NCBI GenBank assembly: GCA_021806235.1
Contig: JAJZXU010000012.1
Location: 1 to 62,961 of the forward strand
Direction of reading: 5' to 3'
DNA length: 62,961 nt
Origin: Thermoplasmata archaeon
GTDB taxonomy: Archaea > Thermoplasmatota > Thermoplasmata > Thermoplasmatales > Thermoplasmataceae
Shown here: piece after piece, positions 47,900-59,611 of the stretch
Layout: the number at the start of each line of letters is the position of its first letter
Position numbering within the stretch: position 1 is the first letter of the stretch
Translations under genes and position numbers: made by a program
Notes under the pieces: generated by a model
Database searches by the model: none
What the model was told of the DNA's origin: nothing
Seen by the model: only the letters and a program-made list of their open reading frames with translations

Positions 47900-50800
47900 T
47901 GAAATGTAAAATCTGTGATTATGAAACTGAAAGTACTTTCAATTCCTACATGGAATTATTTTAACTTGTCGCATACAAATTAGCTCCGGAACGGGCAAAA
48001 ATCTTTCAATTCCTACATGGAATTATTTTAACTTTTCCCTCAGGGAATGAGAAGACTGCGGCTCCGCTGACTTTCAATTCCTACATGGAATTATTTTAAC
48101 TGCGCGTTTATACAATTATCTAATTCAGAAAGACATCTTTCAATTCCTACATGGAATTATTTTAACTTATTTACAACAACTGTTAATGCACCTGCACCTC
48201 CACCTTTCAATTCCTACATGGAATTATTTTAACGAATTTTATCATCATGTAAAAACAGTCCATATAACCTTTCAATTCCTACATGGAATTATTTTAACTT
48301 ATACAGGCTTCAGATAATCATTAGAGGTAAAATACTTTCAATTCCTACATGGAATTATTTTAACAAATACTATTTCTACAAATGATAAAGGAATATCATA
48401 CTTTCAATTCCTACATGGAATTATTTTAACTTTTTCCCAACGATGTAGTAGAGATAAAACTTTACAGCTTTCAATTCCTACATGGAATTATTTTAACTCT
48501 GTAAATCAGGACAATCTGTTAGTTTCAGGCGTGCTTTCAATTCCTACATGGAATTATTTTAACTTGTAATCGGAAAGATGGGTGTCTGGAACGGTGATAT
48601 CTTTCAATTCCTACATGGAATTATTTTAACTTGATAATGACAGCCGAATATATTCAAACTGAATCAAGCTTTCAATTCCTACATGGAATTATTTTAACTA
48701 TGAAATGTCAGATATGTGATTATGAATCTGAAAATACTTTCAATTCCTACATGGAATTATTTTAACCCCCCGAACCAGGTTCTCCAACCCTGGAAGATTA
48801 TTCCTTTCAATTCCTACATGGAATTATTTTAACCAGGTGTGGTGGACGGTACTGCAATCGGCTCAACGATCTTTCAATTCCTACATGGAATTATTTTAAC
48901 CAGTTATATAACTGTTTATGAAAATAAATATAACGCTTTCAATTCCTACATGGAATTATTTTAACGAGGAAGGGAATTGAGCGATATATGTGCCTGTTCC
49001 CCTTTCAATTCCTACATGGAATTATTTTAACTGAACAGTCCGATAAATTACTATTGATTGGTTATTCCTTTCAATTCCTACATGGAATTATTTTAACTGT
49101 GGAACTGATTCCGATATCGTTCTCTGTAAGTTCTTTCAATTCCTACATGGAATTATTTTAACGATAGTTCTCAGATTGTAAGAGGATATAAGGAAAAAAA
49201 CTTTCAATTCCTACATGGAATTATTTTAACTTCGAGGTAAATTTGACATAATCGCTTGGAGAAAATCCTTTCAATTCCTACATGGAATTATTTTAACATT
49301 AGATTAGGATGAAAATCATAAAAATGCTTTTTTACTTTCAATTCCTACATGGAATTATTTTAACAGTGACATCTTTCTGAATTCCTGAGACGGCTGATTC
49401 AACTTTCAATTCCTACATGGAATTATTTTAACTAATCAGGTAAATGAGGTTGCCTTAAAATCTTACCGCTTTCAATTCCTACATGGAATTATTTTAACTA
49501 CCTGGTCGGAAATAAAATAATAATATCAGGTACCCTTTCAATTCCTACATGGAATTATTTTAACTGAAAATCGATTTTGCGCGGCTGATTATTGTGTCGA
49601 TCTTTCAATTCCTACATGGAATTATTTTAACATGCCCCGGGGACCGTGAAACCGTACATTCCTGAGAGCTTTCAATTCCTACATGGAATTATTTTAACAT
49701 ACAAAATGTCGGGAATTAGGTGTATTGCGGGTTTCTTTCAATTCCTACATGGAATTATTTTAACGTTTTATAATTGTTCAGGGATTATTATTGAGTGGAT
49801 GCTTTCAATTCCTACATGGAATTATTTTAACTTATACAATTAATAGATCATCAGTAGAGGGAAAAGAAAACTTTCAATTCCTACATGGAATTATTTTAAC
49901 TTATATATACCTGTTAGAATAAAACTGAGATTATTCCTTTCAATTCCTACATGGAATTATTTTAACTTGGAAAGTATCAGTGGGAATTAATACTTCTTAT
50001 CGTCTTTCAATTCCTACATGGAATTATTTTAACATTCGGTCAGCACAAAGGACATTTTGAGATTATTCCTTTCAATTCCTACATGGAATTATTTTAACCG
50101 TAAAAGTCAGTTGATTGCAGCTTACTCATCGAATCTGCTTTCAATTCCTACATGGAATTATTTTAACAGAATTCATGAAATTCGTAAATCCGGTTGTAAG
50201 AGACTTTCAATTCCTACATGGAATTATTTTAACACGCACCAGGCTTGCCGACTTTCACCTGCTTGAAAAACTTTCAATTCCTACATGGAATTATTTTAAC
50301 ACATTTTCACGGTTCATCAGGGCATCCAGATTCCCGCTTTCAATTCCTACATGGAATTATTTTAACTAAAAGAGTATTTGTAACAGAAGCTGTTTCAATC
50401 GACTTTCAATTCCTACATGGAATTATTTTAACTACAAAGCATACATCCGTTACATCAACATATAATAACTTTCAATTCCTACATGGAATTATTTTAACGA
50501 GAGGGAAAGGCTAAATCAGATTGAGAAAAGTAACTTTCAATTCCTACATGGAATTATTTTAACATGGGAATCGTGTTTTTAATAATGGTACTGTTACTTG
50601 CTTTCAATTCCTACATGGAATTATTTTAACTAGTAGGATTAGTGATATCAATCATCAGTCTAAGTTTCTTTCAATTCCTACATGGAATTATTTTAACTTA
50701 TATAATTAATAGATAATGAATAGAAGTGAAAAAACTTTCAATTCCTACATGGAATTATTTTAACTTTAATAGCCTATATAAATGGCAACAAAAATTTTAC

Positions 50801-51627
50801 TTTCAATTCCTACATGGAATTATTTTAACTAAAATTAAATCATGTGATAAACGGTTACCGGTTCTGCTTTCAATTCCTACATGGAATTATTTTAACTTTT
50901 TTGTTAAATCAGATATAAATATCGATAAATATTCTTTCAATTCCTACATGGAATTATTTTAACTTTTTAGTACGTGGAAAATAAACTATTTCATCGTACT
51001 TTCAATTCCTACATGGAATTATTTTAACCTGTTCAGGGACTGTTATTTTATGAATTGAATAAAAACCTTTCAATTCCTACATGGAATTATTTTAACCATT
51101 CACTGTTTATCAGACTATCATAATCCCGCCAGGCCTTTCAATTCCTACATGGAATTATTTTAACTTCCAGTGGGAAAAGTCGGTGTGTGGAACGCTGACT
51201 TCTTTCAATTCCTACATGGAATTATTTTAACGAACACAAATTATTAAACAGTATCTCAACAAATGATGCCTTTCAATTCCTACATGGAATTATTTTAACT
51301 TTTCAGTGCCCCCTCGACTGCGGAAAACAGTCAACTTTCAATTCCTACATGGAATTATTTTAACTCGAAGTTCAGGTCGAATATAGTGCCCGCAAGCTCC
51401 TTTCAATTCCTACATGGAATTATTTTAACATAAATATTATTATCACATTATTAATATAAATGTCCTTTCAATTCCTACATGGAATTATTTTAACCCTGTT
51501 CGGTCATCTGTTTGTCGCGTACAAATTAGCTCCTTTCAATTCCTACATGGAATTATTTTAACGTGAATATACAGTAAGTCCACCGTCAGGCAAACGCCTT
51601 TCAATTCCTACATGGAATTATTTTAAC
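47900..51627. repeat. Tandem duplication in the array, unit 2
   Basis: Identical in order and, as far as I can see, in sequence to 44172-47899. Unequal recombination between identical repeats would create this, as would an assembly error. The next spacer (from 51628) is new. Confidence 0.9.
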
Positions 51628-54600
51628 ATGCCTTTGAATTTCCATTCGGATATATAGATATCTGCTTTCAATTCCTACATGGAATTATTTTAACGTGTGG
51701 CAATACTGGCAGGCCAGGAGGCTGTGGACAAACTTTCAATTCCTACATGGAATTATTTTAACAAATGGTGACCCGCGTGGAAACGCGTACAACCTTCCTT
51801 TCAATTCCTACATGGAATTATTTTAACATTATGAGATATATTATTTGAAAGGTGATAATTAACTTTCAATTCCTACATGGAATTATTTTAACCAGAATAT
51901 TGAAATCGTAAAAAAAGGTGAATAAAAACTTTCAATTCCTACATGGAATTATTTTAACTCAGATGGCATCTGATATTAGCGGTTTAAAAAATACTTTCAA
52001 TTCCTACATGGAATTATTTTAACTATAAAGTAGTGTAATAAATGATCCTACATGCTTTCCGCCTTTCAATTCCTACATGGAATTATTTTAACTGAATTTC
52101 CTAAACCTGTTAATCCCGTTGTGAGGCCTTTCAATTCCTACATGGAATTATTTTAACAATTTTAAAAAATTTTAAAAAAATTCAAATAAATAACTTTCAA
52201 TTCCTACATGGAATTATTTTAACTTGTTCTTTCCTGTTCTTTCCTCATCTGCCTATATTTCCTTTCAATTCCTACATGGAATTATTTTAACTTCTTTTAC
52301 TATTATCTGACCACTTTTATTTTTATACTTTCAATTCCTACATGGAATTATTTTAACCATAAGTGTCCCTCTAAAACGCTCACATGGTGTGTCTTTCAAT
52401 TCCTACATGGAATTATTTTAACTAGAAAAGATGACGAATATATGAGTTTATTACTGACCTTTCAATTCCTACATGGAATTATTTTAACTATCGACTTATC
52501 AACAACGCTTGCCGTCGATGTAGCGGCCTTTCAATTCCTACATGGAATTATTTTAACATGTTTTACCGGCAGTAAAAAAATTTTATGAATCGCTTTCAAT
52601 TCCTACATGGAATTATTTTAACATAGAACTAATTCCATACATATCGCTGATTTTATTCTTTCAATTCCTACATGGAATTATTTTAACTTTCAGTTCTGTA
52701 TATTCAGGTAAATCTAATTTCTGAATCTTTCAATTCCTACATGGAATTATTTTAACCTATGTATATTCAAATGAAGTATTAGAACTGTATGTCTTTCAAT
52801 TCCTACATGGAATTATTTTAACAAGACCACAATAGCCTATATCCTAAAATCTTGCATCTTTCAATTCCTACATGGAATTATTTTAACGAGTATAAACCTA
52901 TTGCAGGACGCATTTTTAGCAGCTTTCAATTCCTACATGGAATTATTTTAACGGGATAAAATTTTTATCAGGGGGGTACAGCTCAGTGCTTTCAATTCCT
53001 ACATGGAATTATTTTAACTTATGGCTGATCTGAGAAGCCGGAATACTGTCTAAACTTTCAATTCCTACATGGAATTATTTTAACTTTCATGCAGGATTTT
53101 CAGAATATCGCAAAAAATCCTTTCAATTCCTACATGGAATTATTTTAACCAGATTTGGAACGAAAAACGTGAAGGTGTTATAAAACTTTCAATTCCTACA
53201 TGGAATTATTTTAACTTTTTTTATGATCAAAAATACTTACATTGTTAGAAGACTTTCAATTCCTACATGGAATTATTTTAACTAAGGATATCCTTCTCAG
53301 AGGCAGGCACCTGTTTATCTTTCAATTCCTACATGGAATTATTTTAACTGAGCCAGATTACAAGCGGTTCTCCAACGGGCACAACTTTCAATTCCTACAT
53401 GGAATTATTTTAACCTGATAGCGGTCTACGTATTTTAAGGTGAGAAAATGTCACTTTCAATTCCTACATGGAATTATTTTAACGCATACAGTTCAAGGGA
53501 TTTGTATGCCGCGTCGATCTTTCAATTCCTACATGGAATTATTTTAACCTGCCAGGGACTGTTATTTTATGAATTGAATAAAATTCTTTCAATTCCTACA
53601 TGGAATTATTTTAACTGTCAGAAAAACCTTTAATAATGATCCTGATCCTGCTTTCAATTCCTACATGGAATTATTTTAACGATTTTCTCAGTTTTTCTGT
53701 CAGCTATTCTGAGATCCTTTCAATTCCTACATGGAATTATTTTAACAATAATAGCAATTCTAACAGATAAGTCTCAGGAAACTCCTTTCAATTCCTACAT
53801 GGAATTATTTTAACTATCCATAAATTTCAGAATCATATAGATGAACTTCTCTTTCAATTCCTACATGGAATTATTTTAACTATTTATGGTTGTCCCCCAT
53901 GCATTATCTACATTTATCTTTCAATTCCTACATGGAATTATTTTAACTTGACGGTCCGCGTATCGACATACAGCAATCGAATTTCTTTCAATTCCTACAT
54001 GGAATTATTTTAACTAGAAATAACATTAGAACCACTGAGCGAGTTTACAACCTTTCAATTCCTACATGGAATTATTTTAACCACAGGAATCGTCCTGATA
54101 GCGGTCTATGTGTTCTGCTTTCAATTCCTACATGGAATTATTTTAACTGGTCAGGTGTATCAGGCTGGGTCGGAAAGTATCAGCTTTCAATTCCTACATG
54201 GAATTATTTTAACTTTTGACTGTAACGGATAATTAAAGTCGAAATATATCTTTCAATTCCTACATGGAATTATTTTAACTTTTTATTAAATATAACCAAT
54301 AATTTTTTAGTACGCTTTCAATTCCTACATGGAATTATTTTAACCCGGATAATAATCAGATAGTTGAAAGGCAGGAATCTTTCAATTCCTACATGGAATT
54401 ATTTTAACTAATGAATTCTGATACAACCCTGAGAAGTGATTATCTTTCAATTCCTACATGGAATTATTTTAACGAAGTTCAATCAAAAAACACTTTTACA
54501 GTTATCATGCTTTCAATTCCTACATGGAATTATTTTAACTATTCGACCTGAACTTCGACCTGATCGTAATGATTCCTTTCAATTCCTACATGGAATTATT

Positions 54601-54805
54601 TTAACTAGTCATGGAGTACTTGAGTACAGTCTCCGCGTAGAGACCTTTCAATTCCTACATGGAATTATTTTAACTATATGATTAAAATGTCATCGAATAA
54701 AAACATAATACTTTCAATTCCTACATGGAATTATTTTAACGATTTCTATCTGTATTCGAATGAGGTGTTAGGATTCTTTCAATTCCTACATGGAATTATT
54801 TTAAC

Positions 54806-54972
54806 CCATTTTACAATATTAAGAATAACATTGCAATTAACTATATTAATTTTTAAATTTTAAAAATGTTTTAATTTTAAAAATTTTTAAAAAAATATCT
54901 ATTATATAAAAAACTTTCTATTATTTTTCAGCCCATGTATTTAAATAAATACAAAAGTTGGGCATTCCAGAT
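54806..54972 (-). promoter_or_regulatory. CRISPR leader
   Basis: 167 AT-rich bases between cas2 and the youngest repeat. It contains the inverted repeat TGTATTTA-AA-TAAATACA (54936-54953) and long A/T tracts. Position, composition and orientation fit a leader with the array promoter and the integration signals for Cas1-Cas2. Confidence 0.75.
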
Positions 54973-55236
54973 TTATATTATGTTAGAAAATTCTTTTTTT
55001 GGTTTTCCAATAATGTACGAATCCAAATATTTATCTGAATCCATAGAATAAATTTTAATAAAATCATATTCTGGATCTGTATGTTTATTTATAAATGCTT
55101 TTATTCTAATCAATTGCGATTCTGTTATTTCGCCTTCAAATACTGAATTTTGCACCCAGTTTACAAATCTTTTAAGAAATTTCCTTATCGTATTTATCCT
55201 ATATACATTTATATCATAAACTATTATAACATACAT
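54973..55236 (-). CDS. cas2: CRISPR-associated endoribonuclease-fold protein Cas2
   Basis: 87 residues, normal size. The N-terminus YVIIVYDINVYRINTIRKFL has the conserved Asp8 of the ferredoxin-like fold, and NWVQNSVFEGEITESQLIRI is the second hallmark (Q-x-S-V-F-E-G). Cas2 dimers bridge two Cas1 dimers in the spacer integrase. The start has GGTGG 5 bases upstream and only one base separates it from cas1. It is the last gene of the operon, directly before the leader. Confidence 0.95.
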   Translation of the reverse strand: MYVIIVYDINVYRINTIRKFLKRFVNWVQNSVFEGEITESQLIRIKAFINKHTDPEYDFIKIYSMDSDKYLDSYIIGKPKKEFSNII

Positions 55237-55237
55237 T

Positions 55238-56221
55238 TTACCACCATATGATAAAGGGTTTATATGTATTTATACCAAGTAAGTGTTTTTCAAGTTTATA
55301 TATCTCTAATCTTATTAACTCCTGATAGCTTACATTCTTTTTTAAACTTCTGTGTAATATGTGTTCATTTAATTTTTGCTCATAATATGTTAAATAAAGT
55401 TTCTTTCCCTTTTCATTCAAAAAAGTTTTTCCCAAATCAGAATCGAAATGTGTTTCATTAATTATTTTTTTATTTACCAAAAATAAAAATAATCTATGTG
55501 ATATAATTGGTTTAAATATTTCAGATATATCAAGGGAAAGTGAAAACCGTCTCTCTGATGGTTCATGCAAAAATGATATTGTGGGATTTAGGTGTGTATT
55601 ATATATTTCTGTGAGAACGGAAGCATAAACCAAACTATTGCCAAAAGAGATCAATGAATTTGAAATATTTGTTGGTGGCCTTCTTTCCCTTTTTATGATT
55701 TTATATTTATCATCTAAAATTGAATCTAATGCATTAAAATATGCATTATGTCCTCTTCCTTCTACCCCCATTAATTCACTAATTGACTTTGACGCTTCTA
55801 TATTATTTATTTCTTTTTTTATTAGTTCCATATTCTTATATATAGAATCATTTTTATATGAAGATAAAATTCTATTAAAGTTATGCAATGCACCGGAAAC
55901 AAAGGATCGTGCAATTTCCATTCTTAGGTCTAAATTTATATAGTATTTTGTCTGCCTTATAATTATATCGCCCGATACGTCTTTTTCCTTTGGCCATAAT
56001 GTCGCCTCATAGTTCCCATAATAACCAAAAAAATGTACTGGAATTCCAAATTTGGAAATGCTAGATATAAATCCTGATGATAATGATAGAGGCTTGTGCG
56101 CATATATTGCCCTTACATTTTCTATTGGTATTGCATTTTTTCCGCTAGAATTTTTTATTATTATCGTTCCGCCATCGATATTTATATCACCTTCATGTAT
56201 TATATGGTAATCTGTTTTCAT
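55238..56221 (-). CDS. cas1: CRISPR integrase Cas1
   Basis: 327 residues from the ATG at 56221, preceded by the ribosome site GGTGTTAAAA; a GTG three codons upstream is the alternative. The metal-binding residues are Glu154 in LMGVEGRGHNAYF, His219 in SFLHEPSERRFS and Asp231 with Glu234 in LSLDISEIFKP. With Cas2 it inserts new spacers at the leader end. The gene overlaps or abuts the end of cas4 and is followed by cas2 after 1 base. Confidence 0.97.
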   Translation of the reverse strand: MKTDYHIIHEGDINIDGGTIIIKNSSGKNAIPIENVRAIYAHKPLSLSSGFISSISKFGIPVHFFGYYGNYEATLWPKEKDVSGDIIIRQTKYYINLDLRMEIARSFVSGALHNFNRILSSYKNDSIYKNMELIKKEINNIEASKSISELMGVEGRGHNAYFNALDSILDDKYKIIKRERRPPTNISNSLISFGNSLVYASVLTEIYNTHLNPTISFLHEPSERRFSLSLDISEIFKPIISHRLFLFLVNKKIINETHFDSDLGKTFLNEKGKKLYLTYYEQKLNEHILHRSLKKNVSYQELIRLEIYKLEKHLLGINTYKPFIIWW

Positions 56222-56223
56222 TT

Positions 56224-56727
56224 TTAACACCAGCAGAAATCAAAATATGCACATGATTTGCAGTAGTTTTTATGTTCCGGCAGTGGCATTTTATTATTAA
56301 CCACCTTATTTATGCCATTAAGTATATCATTAATCATGTTCTTGCCATCGTCATCTAAATATATTTTCTTATGCCTGTTTGTTTCCGGATAATCTAAGAA
56401 ACCTATTGCATTAATTCCAAGGCTATCAAAATTAGATAAATAATATAATACTTGGGCAATATGTGCTTTTTCAAGTTTGTTTGATTTCTTTATTTCGTGC
56501 ACTTCCAATGTATTATCTTTGCGTATAAAATCCAATTTTATATTTAGAAAATCCACCTCTTTTTTTTCATTTTTATATGTGTTTTTATGTATCTCTTTTC
56601 CAATTTTTACATTTTCATTCCCGGATTCCATATATATGTGATGATAAAATAACCACAGTTTTGTTTTACATACTACATAATACGAGACCTCCACCCCAGT
56701 AAACATTTCATTTCTATCTGAAAGCAT
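56224..56727 (-). CDS. cas4: CRISPR-associated exonuclease Cas4
   Basis: 167 residues, the short Cas4 type of I-B systems. The RecB-like nuclease core shows His47, Asp66 and the E-x-K of VHEIKKSNKLEKAHIAQVLY (Glu78, Lys80). The four iron-sulfur cysteines are Cys20 (YYVVCKTKLW) and Cys156, Cys159 and Cys165 in YCKSCAYFDFCWC. Cas4 trims prespacers and selects the PAM side. The gene starts 3 bases after the end of cas3 and its end overlaps the cas1 start region. Confidence 0.95.
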   Translation of the reverse strand: MLSDRNEMFTGVEVSYYVVCKTKLWLFYHHIYMESGNENVKIGKEIHKNTYKNEKKEVDFLNIKLDFIRKDNTLEVHEIKKSNKLEKAHIAQVLYYLSNFDSLGINAIGFLDYPETNRHKKIYLDDDGKNMINDILNGINKVVNNKMPLPEHKNYCKSCAYFDFCWC

Positions 56728-56730
56728 TAT

Positions 56731-58923
56731 TTATATAATATTTCCATCAATATTAATTTTTTCATAGTTTACACCACAGGAACTATTATAATCAAAATCA
56801 AAATAATACATATTGTTATTGTCATTAAAATTTTTTATATGGGCTTTTGTTTTATAGGTGTACGGAATATTTACAGAATAGGATAAATATTTTCTCCAAC
56901 CGTCATAATATGATTTTTGAAATTCATTGTAAATATCATTATAATATTTAGATGGTATGGCAAGTATTTTCGGGTAGTCTGAACATCTTATTAAATTATG
57001 CCTATCCGCAATAAGTTCTGAAATATTTAATTTATAAACACTTTTAACTTTATTCCTTATATCATTTAAGTAACTTTCTACTTCATTATATTTTTTTTCA
57101 AGTGCATCTCTATAATCATCATTATATGTATAATTAATAATATCTTTTGCTTCCTTATTGCTTATATATTTATAATTTTTAAAAAAATTGTATGAAGCTT
57201 CGACATATTTTTTGTCGTATATATATTCTGAGTTCTCTTCCCATTTGTATATGTATATCTGTGCATTTTCCTTTTTTCCATATCTATTTACCCTGCCAAA
57301 CCTCTGTATTAATGAGTCTGGTGGTGCAGATTCTGTTATCAATGCATCATAATCTATGTCAAGACTTACTTCTGCAATCTGAGTGCATACAGCTATTATT
57401 TTTTTACTATTTGATATTTCACTCATTTTATCCTGCCTATCTTTATATATAAATTGACTGTGGAAAAGCACAATTTCTATGCCGTTTATTCCATCTTGCG
57501 CCATTTGAAATATTTTTTTTGCTGTTCCTATTGTGTTTACTATAATAAGTATTTTATCAAACGACTTTATTAATTCCTTTAATTTGGAAATACATAATAA
57601 AATATTTTCACCCATAACTGTAATTTTACTTTTATATTTATGCACAAAATCAAATTTTTTATAAGAAAATTTAACCCCTGATTTTTGCTTTATAAAATCT
57701 ATGAGTGATTCTGGAATTGTAGCACTCATAATTAATATATTACTGTTAAATTTAGAAATTTCACTTATAAATTTTACGATGTGTGAGGTTGTCCTATAAT
57801 CATATGCGTGTATTTCATCAAATATGATGCCAGAAATATATGAGTTAAATAATATACTATCCCATCTATTTATGTTATATAGTGAATACAGTATTTGATC
57901 AACGGTTGAAACCATTACAGGCATAAAAAATGTTTTTGAATAAAGTTTCGAAAAATCATCATTTTTACCTGGATCACTAGGATCCATAATTAAATCAGAT
58001 GTGCTATGTAAAATGCCAACACTATTAAATATTTTTTTTAGCCTGAAATAAACTTCATTGCTCGTATTCATTGTTGGGAGTATATAAAATATCTTATTGC
58101 TATTATTTTTTGCCCATAACAGTGAGGCTTCTGTTTTACCACTTCCAGTTGTACTTTCAATAATCGTACTCCCCTTAACTGTTTTTGTATATTCCTGCAG
58201 GGCATTAAGGCCCTTAAAATTTTCCTTGGATTTTAAATATTCATAAATCTTATTACCATAATTTATAAAAAAATTAATTTTGTTTCCTGAACTGGATGAC
58301 CAGTCACAGAAATGCAAAATGTTTTCCATCAGTGCATATATTATTCTAAGTTGTTCCCTGTCATTTTTATTTAAATTTTCGATGCTATGATGAATGTTTT
58401 TTATTATAAAACTATTGTAATCTTTTGGTTCTACATTTTTGTTAAAATATATTTTTTTATTTAAAACACTGTTTATTTTATTTTCTGTAAATTTAATAAA
58501 ATCAGTATCATCGCATAGATTTAAATTTGACAGATTTGAGTTTTTTTTAAATAAATTGCTGCCAAGCATTGAATGATGCGATAATGCACACAGTGATGCC
58601 ATGTTTATATTAAATATTGGATTATTATAATTATAGTATAATTTAATAGCCGATATTAGTGCATGGGGCAACGCCTTTTTATTTATATCTTCATTCATTT
58701 TTTCCTGAAATGACAGGTCATGTTTTCCATAATCATGGAATAAAACAGAGATAAAACTATTTTCCCAGAAAATTTCTGGATTTACATTAATATTTTTTAT
58801 GCCATTATCTATGATATTATCAATTTTATCTTTTAATATATTATAGTTATATATACACTGTTCAGTATGTTCTGTTAATGCCTGTTTATTTGATTTTGCT
58901 ATTATTTTATCGCAGTATGACAT
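56731..58923 (-). CDS. cas3: Cas3 HD nuclease-helicase
   Basis: 730 residues from the ATG at 58923, which has GGAG 6 bases before it; a start five codons earlier is possible. Positions here count from that earlier start. The HD domain has EHTEQ (His24), LFHDYGKHD (His68-Asp69), PHALIS (His92) and LSHHS (121-122). The helicase has Walker A STTGSGKTE (262-270), DEIH (374-377), the MSATIPE motif and QRFGRVNRYG. It unwinds and degrades target DNA recruited by Cascade. The gene overlaps cas5 by 17 bases. Confidence 0.97.
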   Translation of the reverse strand: MSYCDKIIAKSNKQALTEHTEQCIYNYNILKDKIDNIIDNGIKNINVNPEIFWENSFISVLFHDYGKHDLSFQEKMNEDINKKALPHALISAIKLYYNYNNPIFNINMASLCALSHHSMLGSNLFKKNSNLSNLNLCDDTDFIKFTENKINSVLNKKIYFNKNVEPKDYNSFIIKNIHHSIENLNKNDREQLRIIYALMENILHFCDWSSSSGNKINFFINYGNKIYEYLKSKENFKGLNALQEYTKTVKGSTIIESTTGSGKTEASLLWAKNNSNKIFYILPTMNTSNEVYFRLKKIFNSVGILHSTSDLIMDPSDPGKNDDFSKLYSKTFFMPVMVSTVDQILYSLYNINRWDSILFNSYISGIIFDEIHAYDYRTTSHIVKFISEISKFNSNILIMSATIPESLIDFIKQKSGVKFSYKKFDFVHKYKSKITVMGENILLCISKLKELIKSFDKILIIVNTIGTAKKIFQMAQDGINGIEIVLFHSQFIYKDRQDKMSEISNSKKIIAVCTQIAEVSLDIDYDALITESAPPDSLIQRFGRVNRYGKKENAQIYIYKWEENSEYIYDKKYVEASYNFFKNYKYISNKEAKDIINYTYNDDYRDALEKKYNEVESYLNDIRNKVKSVYKLNISELIADRHNLIRCSDYPKILAIPSKYYNDIYNEFQKSYYDGWRKYLSYSVNIPYTYKTKAHIKNFNDNNNMYYFDFDYNSSCGVNYEKINIDGNII

Positions 58924-59611
58924 CCAGATCTCCATCATTTATAGCAGTGAATTCCTTATTTATGTTAATTGAAATTTTGATATCCCCTATAAACGTTATA
59001 TCATAAAAATTAATAGGTACTCTATAATCTTTTTCTAAAGAAAATGCTGATGGCACATGGTAATTCGTAAATGGTGTTATGTTCCCATTATTTACATCTT
59101 CTATATCGAAATCATCTATTTTAAACGGAATAACAGTATTTGATATTGTTATTTTTCCATTTTTGAGCAATTCTTTATTTATTATTTCAACATTTTTTAT
59201 ATTTATAATTTCTGATGCTTTCCCAAGATATAATGCAAAAACAGGATTTTTTAAATACTCATAAATTTTATGCAATAATTTATTTTCTGTATAAACATAT
59301 ATAATATAATTGTTTTCATAATTCATTTGTCTCTGTAACTGGCTTATTTCCGGGTATTTTTCTCCCTTAAACTTATATAATGTAATAAGATCATAGTATC
59401 TTGACAGTGTTTTACCTGTTATTCCAACCATTATATTACTGTACATATAATGTATATAGCTACTTGACCTTTCGATCCCCATCGCAGCGGCCATCATTCC
59501 TATTATATGTGTTTTCATTGGTAATGGAAATGTATCATGCACTGTCATGTGTAATGGAATCCTAAAAGAATTTGAAAGCCCATGAGCGTTAATCTTTATT
59601 AATTCTGCCAT
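58907..59611 (-). CDS. cas5: Cascade subunit Cas5 (type I-B)
   Basis: 234 residues, RAMP fold. The N-terminus KINAHGLSNSFRIPLHMTVH and DTFPLPMKTHIIGMMAAAMG is the Cas5 signature in which the first part binds the crRNA 5' handle and the second forms the G-rich helix. The start has AGGTAATATTA before it and lies within the last 23 bases of cas7. It is the backbone subunit capping the 5' end of crRNA in Cascade. Confidence 0.92.
   Translation of the reverse strand: MAELIKINAHGLSNSFRIPLHMTVHDTFPLPMKTHIIGMMAAAMGIERSSSYIHYMYSNIMVGITGKTLSRYYDLITLYKFKGEKYPEISQLQRQMNYENNYIIYVYTENKLLHKIYEYLKNPVFALYLGKASEIINIKNVEIINKELLKNGKITISNTVIPFKIDDFDIEDVNNGNITPFTNYHVPSAFSLEKDYRVPINFYDITFIGDIKISININKEFTAINDGDLDVILR

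Larger units (their letters stand above)
42950..54805 (-). CRISPR. CRISPR array, 179 repeats and 178 spacers
   Basis: I counted 179 copies of a 30-bp repeat beginning CTTTCAATTCC and ending GGAATTATTTTAAC on the plus strand, with spacers of 34-39 bp (mean about 36). On the minus strand the repeat starts GTTAAAAT and ends ATTGAAAG, the usual 8-base crRNA handle, and AATTCC/GGAATT form a 6-bp stem with a 5-base loop for Cas6. So the array is read leftward, in line with the cas operon, with the leader at 54806-54972; new spacers are at the right end. I saw no repeat mutations. Counting from the left, there are 18 spacers, then two identical blocks of 56, then 48 spacers. Confidence 0.98.

Noticed and set aside
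42845-54863. ORFs of 60-95 codons with repeated SIPTWNYFN or [10 protein letters not shown] motifs
   Set aside because: They are translations of the CRISPR repeat in different frames, not genes.
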